Shown: in pieces, positions 1 to 6,917 of the stretch
Position numbering within the stretch: the stretch's first letter is position 1
Layout: each line of letters opens with the position of its first letter
DNA from: Bacillota bacterium
GTDB taxonomy: Bacteria > Bacillota > Clostridia > Tissierellales > Peptoniphilaceae
DNA: 7,341 nt
Direction: 5' to 3'
Assembly: GCA_023443025.1 (NCBI GenBank)
Contig: JAEZWM010000080.1
Location: forward strand, 1-7,341
Notes under the pieces: generated by a model
Told to the model about the DNA's origin: nothing
Database searches by the model: none
What the model saw: only the letters and a program-made list of their open reading frames with translations
Position numbers and translations under genes: made by a program

Positions 1-3000
1 CTTACGACGAATATAATTTCACTTATTCTGAATCAAGTGGGTACATCAGCGATAAAGCTACTGACTACCAGAATTATAAACCTGTAGAGATTTTTGTTCA
101 AAGAAACAATTCAACAGAATGGGAAAAATTTGGTGAGATATTAAGGGTTGGTTCTTCTTCCAGTTCATACTATTTTTATCCAAATGATGGTGGAGCAAGG
201 AAGATTGCAGGGAAAAGCAATCCTATTAAACTGCCGGTTGATGTAACTAATATAAAGTATTCACATACTTCCAATAGATTCGCTATACAAACTGAGGCTA
301 CTTTTGGCATAAGAATTAATGGTACAGATAAGGTTATAGCAGCAATTAATAAAGCCATGGAAGCCGGGGATCAAACGATCGATTTTTACAATATCAGCAC
401 TTATGGAGTAAAAAACTCTGAAGGAGTCTATGTTGGTACAAGTAATGAATTACAAATCGGAGGAAAAGCATATTATCCTGAAGAGGTATGGAATAGAGTT
501 CGTCAACAGGATTTAGAAACAGTAGGAGTAGAAGGTAAATACCTCAAACATTGGAATGCAGGGGTAACCTTGAAAAAGGCAGAAGCAAATAACGAAATAA
601 TTAAAACCAACAAAACACCGATTAGTGATAATGAGAATAGACGTGAGATTATAAGCTATAATGTAGTCGCAAGCGAATATGCTTACTTAAATAAATCGGC
701 ATTAAGTGCAGAGCAAGCACTTGAATGGGGCGTAATTAAGGAGCAAAAATCCGGAGTATTCTATGATCTTCTACCAAAAGGTACATGGGCCGTCAACGAC
801 TCTATAAAAGTTTATACTCTTAAAGCGCTTTATGATGGACTTGGTTTTAGATATGAAAAAGGAGTTTTAGCTCCTCATAAGGTTGAATTTATTCCAAACT
901 GGAAAAACTCAGGGATGACCATGATGAAAGTTGAAGTTACTTCACCGGTAGAACAAAATACTTTTACTATGGATGGGTCAGCCTATGGTATATTCTCAGG
1001 TTTCATTATGGACTTTGATGTATATAATTACCACGATAATATAATTGACAATGGAAAGCTAATGCTAAATAGCGTTTCATACCATTCATTAAATGGTGAA
1101 TTAGCAAAGGGGAAGGATGACTCCGAAGAAACATTATCAAATTTGAAAGGATTTGAAGAAGGTCCATTATTTATTGATGTAAATGAGGATGGTCAAGTAG
1201 ATAAAAAAGAATTTCTATACGCCCAGAATATAGTAAGTGTCAATCCTTTAATCGCTACAGAAATTGAGACGACTAAAAAAGTAAAGAGTCTCGAAGAGTC
1301 CGAGTTTGGTGATTTATCCGAGGTGCCTGTAGGTGGCGAATATATATACCGAATTAGATTTACTACTGATAGAGATACCACTGCAACAAATGTAGTCCTA
1401 TATGATGTTCTTGAAGAGGCTCATGGAAATAAAGAGCACTGGAAAGGTGTTTTTGATAGAGTAGATGTATCTAGGGCTGAGGCAATGGGTGTTAAACCAG
1501 TTGTATATTATTCAACAGTAAACAATCTCGACACCAACGTTAATGATTCGCATGCAGACTTATCAGACACTAATATATGGACAACTGAACTACCTGCAGA
1601 TAAAGCATCTATTAAGGCTGTTGCAATTGATATGACTAAGGCCACTGATGGATCTGACTATAAGTTCAAACAGCTTTCAAATGTATCGGTCTTTATTCAT
1701 ATGAAAGCTCCAAATAATGATATTGATGAAATTGTTAAAAAACAATTATTAACGTATAATAAAACAAATATAAGAGCTAAGAATTATTTTGGTCAAGAAA
1801 TAGGTACTACAGTTGATATTAATGAATACACAAATACTGTAAGTGTTAAACTCAGGGATGTAGTTCTTAGAATTGAAAAAGGCTCAGATCCCGATAGTGG
1901 TACTCATGAACAACCGCAAGTGATAGACAACAAACTAACCTATACAATTAAAATCTATGATGATTCATTAAAAGATGATGGCAAAGATATAAAGGCAATA
2001 GATAATTTACCGGAAGGCTTAAAACTGGCTGAAGCACCTAAGTACAGTTTTGAAAAAGGTTTAAATGGGGAAATACCCGGATCTACAGGAGATGTTTTAA
2101 ATCCGGATGAGAACTTTGATCATGGGGTAGCAATGGCTCAAGATGGTCAAAAGTTAACTTTTACAATTAAGCAATTAAAAGCCGGGAACAATGTAACCAT
2201 AACTATCCCTGTAGAAGTAGACAGAAGCCAGATTCCATTAATAAATGAACCTATATTCCAAAATACAGCAGAAATCATAAGTGTAGAGGGTAGAAAATAC
2301 CAAGTTACAAGCAACACTGTTTATCACAAAGCTGAGTTTCCAACTGAAAGAGTAGTGAAGAAGGTATGGAATGATTTAGACGAAAATGGAAATCCAATTA
2401 TTACCAGACCGGACTTTATAGAGGTCAATCTTCTTGCGGATGGAGAAAAGTCTAACACTATCCGGCTAAATTCTGAAAACAATTGGGAACATAAATGGGA
2501 GAACTTGCCATATAAAAATGAAGATGGAAGTGTTATTAAGTATAGCATCGAAGAAAAAGTACCAAATGATTATACTTCTGATACGAGAGAAATAACAAAC
2601 CCAACAACCGGTGAAATCAGTTTTGTAATAACAAACTCACTCTCTCTTACGAACAGAACAGTAACTAAGACATGGACTGATAATGATGATGCACTAGGAA
2701 TCAGACCAGATCATGTAAATATACAACTTACGCAAAACGGTGAGAATTATCGAGACCCAATTACATTAAATGAAGAGAATGGATGGTCATATGTATTTGA
2801 AGATTTGCCAAAATATAAAGATGGCAAAGAAATTGAATACAATATCACCGAGGACCAAATATCACCATATAAAACAAATATTAATCAAGAAATAATGGAG
2901 AATGGAGATATTATCTTTGTTGTAAATAATGTCTTGGAAACTAAAGAACTAACTATAGTTAAATTATGGGATGATTTAAACAACGAGTACGAGGCAAGAC

Positions 3001-5540
3001 CTGATTCTGTAGAAATACAATTATTTAGAGAAAAATCAGGTGGTGTTAAAGAAGAAGTTGGAGATGAAATCGAGTTAAACGAATCAAATGAATGGAAACA
3101 TAAATTTGAAAACCTCATTAAAAGTTATGTAGATGAAAGTGGTCAATTTGTTGACTATCTATATACAGTAGAAGAGATAGATGTACCTGATAAATATATT
3201 TCCAAAGTTGAGAATATTCAAGACGATTACAATCACTATGGATTTGTAATAACAAATCAGCTTAAGACCATCTCAGTAACCGGGGTGAAAAACTGGGTAG
3301 GCGGTCCGGATGAAAAACCCGAAATAAGTCTCCAGCTGATGCAAGATGATCGTGAATATGGAGATCCGGTAGAATTATCGAATGGTCAAACTTCATACAC
3401 ATGGACCGATGTGGAATATAAAGATGAAGATGGAAAAGAATTTGTATACACGATTAGTGAAGTTGATGTACCTGATAGATATGATTCTGTACTATCAGCT
3501 GATGGGTTAACTGTAACCAACACATGGAAACCCCTCAATAAAAAGATTGATGTAACTGCAACCAAGACATGGGTTGGAGGACCGGATACAAAACCTGATA
3601 TCACATTACAGCTATACGATGGTGACAAAGCATATGGAGATCCGGTAATTTTATCGAATGGTCAAGAATCGTATACATGGAATGATTTATGGTACGAGGA
3701 TCTTCAAGGTAAAGTTCACGAGTATACTGTAAAGGAACTCGAGTTTGAAGGAAATTACACTTCTGAGTTCGTGAGAACAGTAGATGAAGATGGCCATGTA
3801 ATGGTAGACTTTACAAATTCTTGGATAAAATCCGATGCTAAAATTAAGGTTCAAGCAACTAAAAACTGGGTTGGCGGGCCGAAAGACAAACCTAATGTAG
3901 TTTTACAGCTACTTCGAGATGGTGTTGATTATTTAGAACCTGTTACACTTATATATCCTAATCTAACTCATACATGGGAAGAACTTGAGCTGGAAGGGGA
4001 CAAAGGAATAAACTATAATTATACAGTTAAAGAAGTGGATGTACCTGAAGACTATACCTCTGCAACTGAGTCAGTAACGGATTCAGATGGAAATGTTGAA
4101 GTAACAATTCACAATAACTATCAGGAAACACCAATTACCGTGACCGCAAATAAGGTATGGGAAGGTGGTCCGGAAGTGAAACCTGATATACAGCTTCAGC
4201 TTTTACAGAATGCTTATCCGTTAGGAGAACCTGTAACATTATCAAATGGAGAAACTTCACATACTTGGGAAGACTTGAAGCAATTTGATGATAATGGAGA
4301 ACTCTATGTTTATACTGTTCAGGAGATAGATGCACCCGAAGGATACAAATCAAGTATATCTCAGGATGGTCTAATCATAACAAATACCTGGATTGAGGTT
4401 ATGGATATAGAGGTCAATAAAAACTGGGAAGGTGGAAGAGAACCAAGACCGGCTATTAAGGTATACCTGGATAGAGATGGCAGACCTTATGATGAAATAA
4501 CCCTTGAAAGCGGTGAAACCACTTATACATGGGAAAATCTACGTGTTAAAAACGATCATGGTGAACCTTATGTATATAGCGTAAGAGAAGAAGTTCTTGG
4601 AGGGTATGAAACAAAAATTGAAACTGATTCTAAAACTGAAGGTAAATTAATATTCAATATAACCAATACCTTCATTATTGAAAAAGTGGATATAACCGGC
4701 AAGAAAATCTGGGTTAATGTAGAAGGTGAAAAACCTGATATAGATCTACAGCTATATCAAAATGGAACTCCATTAGGTAATCCAATAACTTTTAAAAACG
4801 GAATATCAGAGTATACTTGGAAAGATTTAGTAAAGTATGACGAAAATGATGAACTCTATGTATATACAATTAAAGAAGTTAAAGTACCAGATGGATATAA
4901 ATCCCAAGTACTTGAAGACGGACTAACGGTTGTAAATACTTTAATTGAAGTGGAGAACATAACCGCTACCAAGATTTGGATGGGCGGACCTAAAAACAAA
5001 CCTGATATTGAAATACAGCTTTATAGAAATGGAATAGAGTTTGGTGAAAGCATTACTCTTAAATCTGGAACTAATTCATATACATGGAAAGGATTAGAAA
5101 AACTGGATGAAGATGGAAATGAGTATGTTTACACGGTAAAAGAATTAAAGGTACCGGACGGATACAAATCAAAAGTTCTAAAAAATGGATTAACGATTGT
5201 CAATAGCTGGATTAAACCTGATGGACCTAAACCACCAGTAGATCCCGATGATCCAAAACCACCGGTAGATCCCGATGATCCAAAACCCCCGGTAGATCCT
5301 GATGATCCAAAACCTCCGGTGGATCCTAGTGATCCTAAACCTCCGGTCAAACCAGGTGACCCAAAACCACCGGTTAAACCAGTTGACCCAAAACCACCGG
5401 TCAAACCCGTGATTCCAAAGAAACCACCAAAAGTTGTAAAAGTTCTTCCGAAAACAGGAAGCCAAGCAGCTACTGCACTCTATGTTGGTATAGCAGCAAT
5501 AGCGATTGGAACATACCTATTTAGGAAGAAAAAATCTTAA
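1..5540 (+). CDS. Large LPXTG-anchored surface protein with ten Cna B-type domains (5' partial)
   Basis: This is a sortase-anchored surface protein, probably an adhesin or stalk-type protein exposed outside the wall. The frame is open from base 3, so the start and signal peptide lie upstream. The ATG at 357 has no Shine-Dalgarno sequence before it, and the 118 codons ahead of it read as protein of the same style. Visible order: unrecognised N-terminal region containing GVFYDLLPKG (753-782), EF-hand-like loop (1176-1211), two DUF11/isopeptide-like beta domains (about 1233-1838 and 1839-2336), ten Cna B-type domains (2337-5216), proline-rich repeats (5226-5414), LPKTG (5445-5459), a hydrophobic segment and the tail RKKKS, then TAA at 5538. 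At least 1845 residues are present. The anchor and Cna B calls are secure. Ligand binding is inferred from family habit only, because Cna B domains usually form the stalk rather than the binding site. No neighbouring gene is visible, so operon context is unknown. Confidence 0.96.
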   Translation, partial: YDEYNFTYSESSGYISDKATDYQNYKPVEIFVQRNNSTEWEKFGEILRVGSSSSSYYFYPNDGGARKIAGKSNPIKLPVDVTNIKYSHTSNRFAIQTEATFGIRINGTDKVIAAINKAMEAGDQTIDFYNISTYGVKNSEGVYVGTSNELQIGGKAYYPEEVWNRVRQQDLETVGVEGKYLKHWNAGVTLKKAEANNEIIKTNKTPISDNENRREIISYNVVASEYAYLNKSALSAEQALEWGVIKEQKSGVFYDLLPKGTWAVNDSIKVYTLKALYDGLGFRYEKGVLAPHKVEFIPNWKNSGMTMMKVEVTSPVEQNTFTMDGSAYGIFSGFIMDFDVYNYHDNIIDNGKLMLNSVSYHSLNGELAKGKDDSEETLSNLKGFEEGPLFIDVNEDGQVDKKEFLYAQNIVSVNPLIATEIETTKKVKSLEESEFGDLSEVPVGGEYIYRIRFTTDRDTTATNVVLYDVLEEAHGNKEHWKGVFDRVDVSRAEAMGVKPVVYYSTVNNLDTNVNDSHADLSDTNIWTTELPADKASIKAVAIDMTKATDGSDYKFKQLSNVSVFIHMKAPNNDIDEIVKKQLLTYNKTNIRAKNYFGQEIGTTVDINEYTNTVSVKLRDVVLRIEKGSDPDSGTHEQPQVIDNKLTYTIKIYDDSLKDDGKDIKAIDNLPEGLKLAEAPKYSFEKGLNGEIPGSTGDVLNPDENFDHGVAMAQDGQKLTFTIKQLKAGNNVTITIPVEVDRSQIPLINEPIFQNTAEIISVEGRKYQVTSNTVYHKAEFPTERVVKKVWNDLDENGNPIITRPDFIEVNLLADGEKSNTIRLNSENNWEHKWENLPYKNEDGSVIKYSIEEKVPNDYTSDTREITNPTTGEISFVITNSLSLTNRTVTKTWTDNDDALGIRPDHVNIQLTQNGENYRDPITLNEENGWSYVFEDLPKYKDGKEIEYNITEDQISPYKTNINQEIMENGDIIFVVNNVLETKELTIVKLWDDLNNEYEARPDSVEIQLFREKSGGVKEEVGDEIELNESNEWKHKFENLIKSYVDESGQFVDYLYTVEEIDVPDKYISKVENIQDDYNHYGFVITNQLKTISVTGVKNWVGGPDEKPEISLQLMQDDREYGDPVELSNGQTSYTWTDVEYKDEDGKEFVYTISEVDVPDRYDSVLSADGLTVTNTWKPLNKKIDVTATKTWVGGPDTKPDITLQLYDGDKAYGDPVILSNGQESYTWNDLWYEDLQGKVHEYTVKELEFEGNYTSEFVRTVDEDGHVMVDFTNSWIKSDAKIKVQATKNWVGGPKDKPNVVLQLLRDGVDYLEPVTLIYPNLTHTWEELELEGDKGINYNYTVKEVDVPEDYTSATESVTDSDGNVEVTIHNNYQETPITVTANKVWEGGPEVKPDIQLQLLQNAYPLGEPVTLSNGETSHTWEDLKQFDDNGELYVYTVQEIDAPEGYKSSISQDGLIITNTWIEVMDIEVNKNWEGGREPRPAIKVYLDRDGRPYDEITLESGETTYTWENLRVKNDHGEPYVYSVREEVLGGYETKIETDSKTEGKLIFNITNTFIIEKVDITGKKIWVNVEGEKPDIDLQLYQNGTPLGNPITFKNGISEYTWKDLVKYDENDELYVYTIKEVKVPDGYKSQVLEDGLTVVNTLIEVENITATKIWMGGPKNKPDIEIQLYRNGIEFGESITLKSGTNSYTWKGLEKLDEDGNEYVYTVKELKVPDGYKSKVLKNGLTIVNSWIKPDGPKPPVDPDDPKPPVDPDDPKPPVDPDDPKPPVDPSDPKPPVKPGDPKPPVKPVDPKPPVKPVIPKKPPKVVKVLPKTGSQAATALYVGIAAIAIGTYLFRKKKS
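1176..1211 (+). other. EF-hand-type calcium-binding loop in the surface protein
   Basis: The twelve residues DVNEDGQVDKKE match the canonical EF-hand loop. Acidic or polar ligands sit at positions 1 (D), 3 (N), 5 (D), 7 (Q) and 9 (D), with Gly at 6, a hydrophobic residue at 8 and Glu at 12. Phe-Leu follows the loop. Single loops of this kind occur in dockerin-like and other extracellular bacterial calcium sites. Only one loop is visible, so it is not a paired EF-hand or a complete dockerin. It lies just before the first DUF11-like domain, where bound calcium could rigidify the junction (inference). Confidence 0.75.
1233..2336 (+). other. Two DUF11/isopeptide-like beta domains
   Basis: The first unit (about 1233-1838) begins VNPLIATEIETTKKV and contains VPVGGEYIYRIRFTT followed by TNVVLYDVLEE. 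The second (about 1839-2336) contains LTYTIKIYDDSL, IKAIDNLPEGLKL, LTFTIKQLKAGNNVTITI and NTAEI. The pattern 'tYtI...i.DnLPeGl...ltf.i..l..G...ti.i.v.v' followed by an NTA-type strand is typical of DUF11 and fimbrial isopeptide-forming domains in Gram-positive adhesins. Boundaries are approximate. The first unit is a weaker match and carries a long insertion between its halves. Confidence 0.6.
2337..5216 (+). repeat. Ten tandem Cna B-type domains
   Basis: Approximate unit boundaries are 2337, 2649, 2940, 3270, 3540, 3837, 4131, 4401, 4683 and 4953, ending near 5216 (about 88-110 residues each). Each has a first strand with K-x-W (for example VKKVW, VTKTW, TATKTW), a middle TW.dL or equivalent strand, a Y-x-(V/I)-x-E strand (for example YTVKE, YTISE), and a last strand ending in Asn (ITNT, VVNT, IHNN). 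In this family the Lys and Asn form an intramolecular isopeptide bond catalysed by the Glu, and all ten units appear to keep all three residues. Units 1-3 carry the longer W-x-D...RPD form. Units 4-10 mostly carry a shortened W-x-GGP..KP form; unit 8 has GGREPRP and unit 9 has NVEGEKP instead. The array would form a stiff, protease-resistant stalk. Confidence 0.93.
5226..5414 (+). repeat. Seven 27-bp proline-rich repeats (PKPPVxPxx), wall-spanning region
   Basis: Seven consecutive nine-residue units start at 5226, 5253, 5280, 5307, 5334, 5361 and 5388: PKPPVDPDD three times, then PKPPVDPSD, PKPPVKPGD, PKPPVKPVD and PKPPVKPVI. PKKPPKVVKV then leads to the sorting motif. Pro-rich segments at this position thread through the peptidoglycan. 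The units shift from acidic (Asp) at the outer end to basic (Lys) near the membrane. The first units are nearly identical at DNA level, so unit number may vary by slippage. Confidence 0.95.
5445..5537 (+). other. Sortase cell-wall sorting signal (LPKTG, hydrophobic segment, basic tail)
   Basis: LPKTG is encoded at 5445-5459. A hydrophobic stretch of about 19 residues (5466-5522, AATALYVGIAAIAIGTYLF) follows, then RKKKS just before the stop. This is the complete tripartite sorting signal. By the known mechanism, sortase cleaves between Thr and Gly and attaches Thr to the cell-wall cross-bridge. The LPxTG form fits a housekeeping class A-type sortase, although a pilus sortase cannot be excluded. 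Confidence 0.97.
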
Positions 5541-5561
5541 TTAAAGATATAGAGATTTAAA

Positions 5562-5589
5562 AATCCGAGAGCCTAAAAACTCTCGGATT
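5562..5589. terminator. Perfect 10-bp stem-loop after the stop codon, possibly a reverse-strand terminator
   Basis: The arms aatccgagag (5562-5571) and ctctcggatt (5580-5589) pair perfectly around the 8-nt loop cctaaaaa, 21 bases after the stop codon. Read on the + strand, no T-run follows (caaactaaag), so it is not a canonical terminator in that direction. It could be an RNA 3'-end protecting hairpin. Read on the - strand, the hairpin runs into five Ts, which would suit a weak terminator for convergent transcripts. Confidence 0.5.
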
Positions 5590-5593
5590 CAAA

Positions 5594-5636
5594 CTAAAGA
5601 CAAATTCCTTTATGGAGTTTGTCTTTAGCTTGATTT
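5594..5636 (+). terminator. Probable Rho-independent terminator of the surface-protein gene
   Basis: The arms 5594-5608 (ctaaagacaaattcc) and 5614-5628 (ggagtttgtctttag) pair over 15 bp with a single G-U and a 5-nt loop (tttat). If the stem is taken as gacaaattcc/ggagtttgtc, the following tail tttagcttgattt is T-rich. It lies four bases beyond the preceding hairpin and about 55 bases after the stop codon. The tail is interrupted, so efficiency is uncertain. Confidence 0.65.
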
Positions 5637-5705
5637 AAGCAAAACTTTCCTTACGATATTCGACCCCATTTATCACTACTCATCCCTTAGGACTTAAGTA
5701 TTGGC

Positions 5706-5841
5706 AAACTCCGATTAGCCTTTCCTTTAATCACCTAAACCACGCACATTCTATCAAAACAAAGCAAATCTAATATTATACTAATTGATTTTATATCTTA
5801 TGTCATAGACGTAGAGGAAGTGCCCTCACTTCCAATTACAT
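5706..5841. repeat. Intergenic module, copy 1 of 6 (cacgcacatt at 5741)
   Basis: This copy runs from actccgatt through taatcacctaaaccacgcac and attctatcaaaacaaagc to tgccctcact and aattacat. The first half matches 6277-6350 and 6769-6842. The last part matches the end of copy 6 (7322-7340). It contains the small hairpin ggaagtg-ccct-cacttcc at 5816-5833. Confidence 0.75.
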
Positions 5842-5976
5842 TAGCTACAAATTAAACTATGTCAAATGGAATAAAACTAGCCTAATTTTAACTTTAAAAA
5901 CTAGTCATATATTTATCCAAGGGTAGAAACAAAAGAAAGGCTCCGAACAAGTTGCAATTTCTCTTCCTTTCACTTA

Positions 5977-6078
5977 TTGGGTAAAATCGTATTTCGGTAT
6001 TTTCGGTGATTTATATACCGCTGCGCTATATAAAATAAATCAAAACCCTACGTAACCTACAATATGATTTTACACCAA
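5977..6078. other. Potential ~100-nt long stem-loop with nested hairpin
   Basis: 5981-5993 (gtaaaatcgtatt) pairs with 6061-6073 (aatatgattttac) over 13 bp including one G-U. Beyond a single bulged base (6074), four more pairs form (5977-5980 with 6075-6078). Inside, gatttat (6008-6014) can pair with ataaatc (6035-6041), and the alternating TA stretches at 6012-6017 and 6027-6032 can pair around a GC-richer loop. It ends just before the first long direct-repeat copy. It could be a structured RNA or a MITE-like inverted repeat. No function can be assigned. Confidence 0.45.
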
Positions 6079-6267
6079 ACGTTCAAAGTCAGATAAATTT
6101 CAACATGTTCTCCACTGGAAAAAATACTTATTTTTTACATTTGTAACGAAGGAAGCAAAGAAATGATTTTGCTTCGGATAGATATAAAATACGTTCAAGC
6201 AGTGAGAAATCGAAGATTTCTTTCAAAATGATTTTGTATTAAACGACAAGAAAGTTGTCATGAAAAT

Positions 6268-6295
6268 GTAGGGGAAAACTCCGATTTTCCCTTAC
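6268..6295. other. Conserved stem-loop with CTCCGA loop (copy 1)
   Basis: gtaggggaaaa (6268-6278) pairs with ttttcccttac (6285-6295) over 11 bp with one G-U, leaving the 6-nt loop ctccga. The same hairpin is present in the second long repeat at 6760-6787. No T-run follows, so it is not an obvious terminator. Confidence 0.6.
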
Positions 6296-6352
6296 TTTAA
6301 ATCACCTAAACCACGAACATTCTATCGAAGCAAAGTCAATCTTATATTAACC
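6277..6352. repeat. Intergenic module, copy 2 of 6 (cacgaacatt at 6312)
   Basis: Contains actccgatt, aaatcacctaaaccacg, attctatcgaagcaaag and cttatattaacc. It lies within the first long direct repeat, 116 bases before copy 3. Confidence 0.8.
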
Positions 6353-6425
6353 AAATTAAAATCAAATCTATTGCATCACAAATGTAGCGGCTATTCCCAA
6401 ATCGCCATTTCCTTAAATCTTTTAA

Positions 6426-6466
6426 ACCACGAACATTCTGTCGAAGCAAGCCAATCTTATATTAAC
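6426..6466. repeat. Intergenic module, copy 3 of 6 (short form, cacgaacatt at 6428)
   Basis: Short form carrying only the core accacgaacattctgtc, gaagcaagccaatc and ttatattaac. It is preceded by ccttaaatctttta instead of the actccgatt segment. Confidence 0.75.
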
Positions 6467-6517
6467 TTAAATTATTTATTTCTTATGGCACTTCCTCTAC
6501 GATTTTATATGAAACTC

Positions 6518-6534
6518 GGAAATCGCAGATTTCC
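6518..6534. other. Small perfect hairpin ggaaatc-gca-gatttcc
   Basis: A 7-bp perfect stem with a 3-nt loop. Hairpins sharing the gaaatc/gatttc stem occur at 6206-6220 (loop gaa) and at the equivalent place in the second long repeat, about 6699-6711 (loop aat). The stem sequence is kept while the loop varies. Confidence 0.45.
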
Positions 6535-6759
6535 TAAGAAACCCACTACACAATACTCACGACTGTTCTCTCAACCAAAGTCAGATAAATTTCAACATGT
6601 TCTCCACTGGAAAAATAATTTTATTTTTACTTTTGTAAAGGTGGAAGCAAAGAAATGATTTGGCTTCGGATGTGTATAAGATACGTTAAATCAGTTAGAA
6701 ATCAATGATTTCTTTCATAATAATTTTATATTAAACGACAAGAAACTTATCATCAAAAT

Positions 6760-6787
6760 GTAGGGGAAAACTCCGATTTTCCCTTAC
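6760..6787. other. Conserved stem-loop with CTCCGA loop (copy 2)
   Basis: Identical stem and loop to the hairpin at 6268-6295, offset by 492 bp. Identity holds here although the sequence 30-60 bases upstream has diverged. A third relative at about 5703-5720 keeps actccgatt, but its stem is broken. Confidence 0.6.
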
Positions 6788-6844
6788 TTTAAATCACCTA
6801 AACCACGCACATTCTATCGAAGCAAAGCCAATCTTATATTAACC
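6769..6844. repeat. Intergenic module, copy 4 of 6 (cacgcacatt at 6804)
   Basis: Counterpart of copy 2 in the second long direct repeat, differing at a few positions (cacgcac for cacgaac, aagcc for aagtc). Confidence 0.8.
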
Positions 6845-6879
6845 AAATTAAAATCAAATCTATTGATCATACATGTAGC

Positions 6880-6897
6880 GGCGATTCCCAAATCGCC
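6880..6897. other. Perfect hairpin ggcgatt-ccca-aatcgcc
   Basis: A 7-bp perfect stem with a 4-nt loop in the second long repeat. The equivalent in copy 1 (6389-6406) has ggctatt on the left arm and therefore one central mismatch. Confidence 0.45.
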
Positions 6898-6917
6898 ATT
6901 TCCTTAAATCTTTTAAA

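Larger units (their letters stand above)
6084..6466. repeat. Long direct repeat, copy 1
   Basis: This segment begins caaagtcagataaattt and ends cttatattaac. It reappears at 6576-6962 with an offset of 492 bp, shifting to 491 after a one-base indel near 6380. Long stretches are almost identical, including aatttcaacatgttctcc and ggaaaactccgattttccc; others have drifted by substitution. It contains two copies of the shorter cacg(c/a)acatt module and the hairpins at 6152-6175, 6206-6220 and 6268-6295. Gene-free and of unknown function. Confidence 0.9.

Noticed and set aside
357..359. ATG as the start codon of the surface protein
   Set aside because: The frame is open upstream to the window edge, with protein-like sequence. 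There is no Shine-Dalgarno sequence and no signal peptide.
1193..4353. Several 60-80-codon - strand frames inside the surface-protein gene
   Set aside because: They lie wholly within a well-supported + strand gene and show no ribosome binding sites or recognisable domains.
2337..5216. Naming the protein a collagen adhesin because of the Cna B domains
   Set aside because: In Cna, collagen binding lies in the A region. B domains are stalk units found in many surface proteins, so they do not indicate collagen binding.
5129..5465. Two 91-codon frames on the - strand with Gly- or Trp/Phe-rich repeats
   Set aside because: They are reverse-strand shadows of the proline-rich 27-bp repeats. Their periodicity comes from those repeats.
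6371..6658. A 95-codon frame on the + strand
   Set aside because: It begins at TTG without a ribosome binding site and lies across repeat copies and the hairpin at 6518. The repeated sequence is non-coding elsewhere and the product resembles nothing I recognise.
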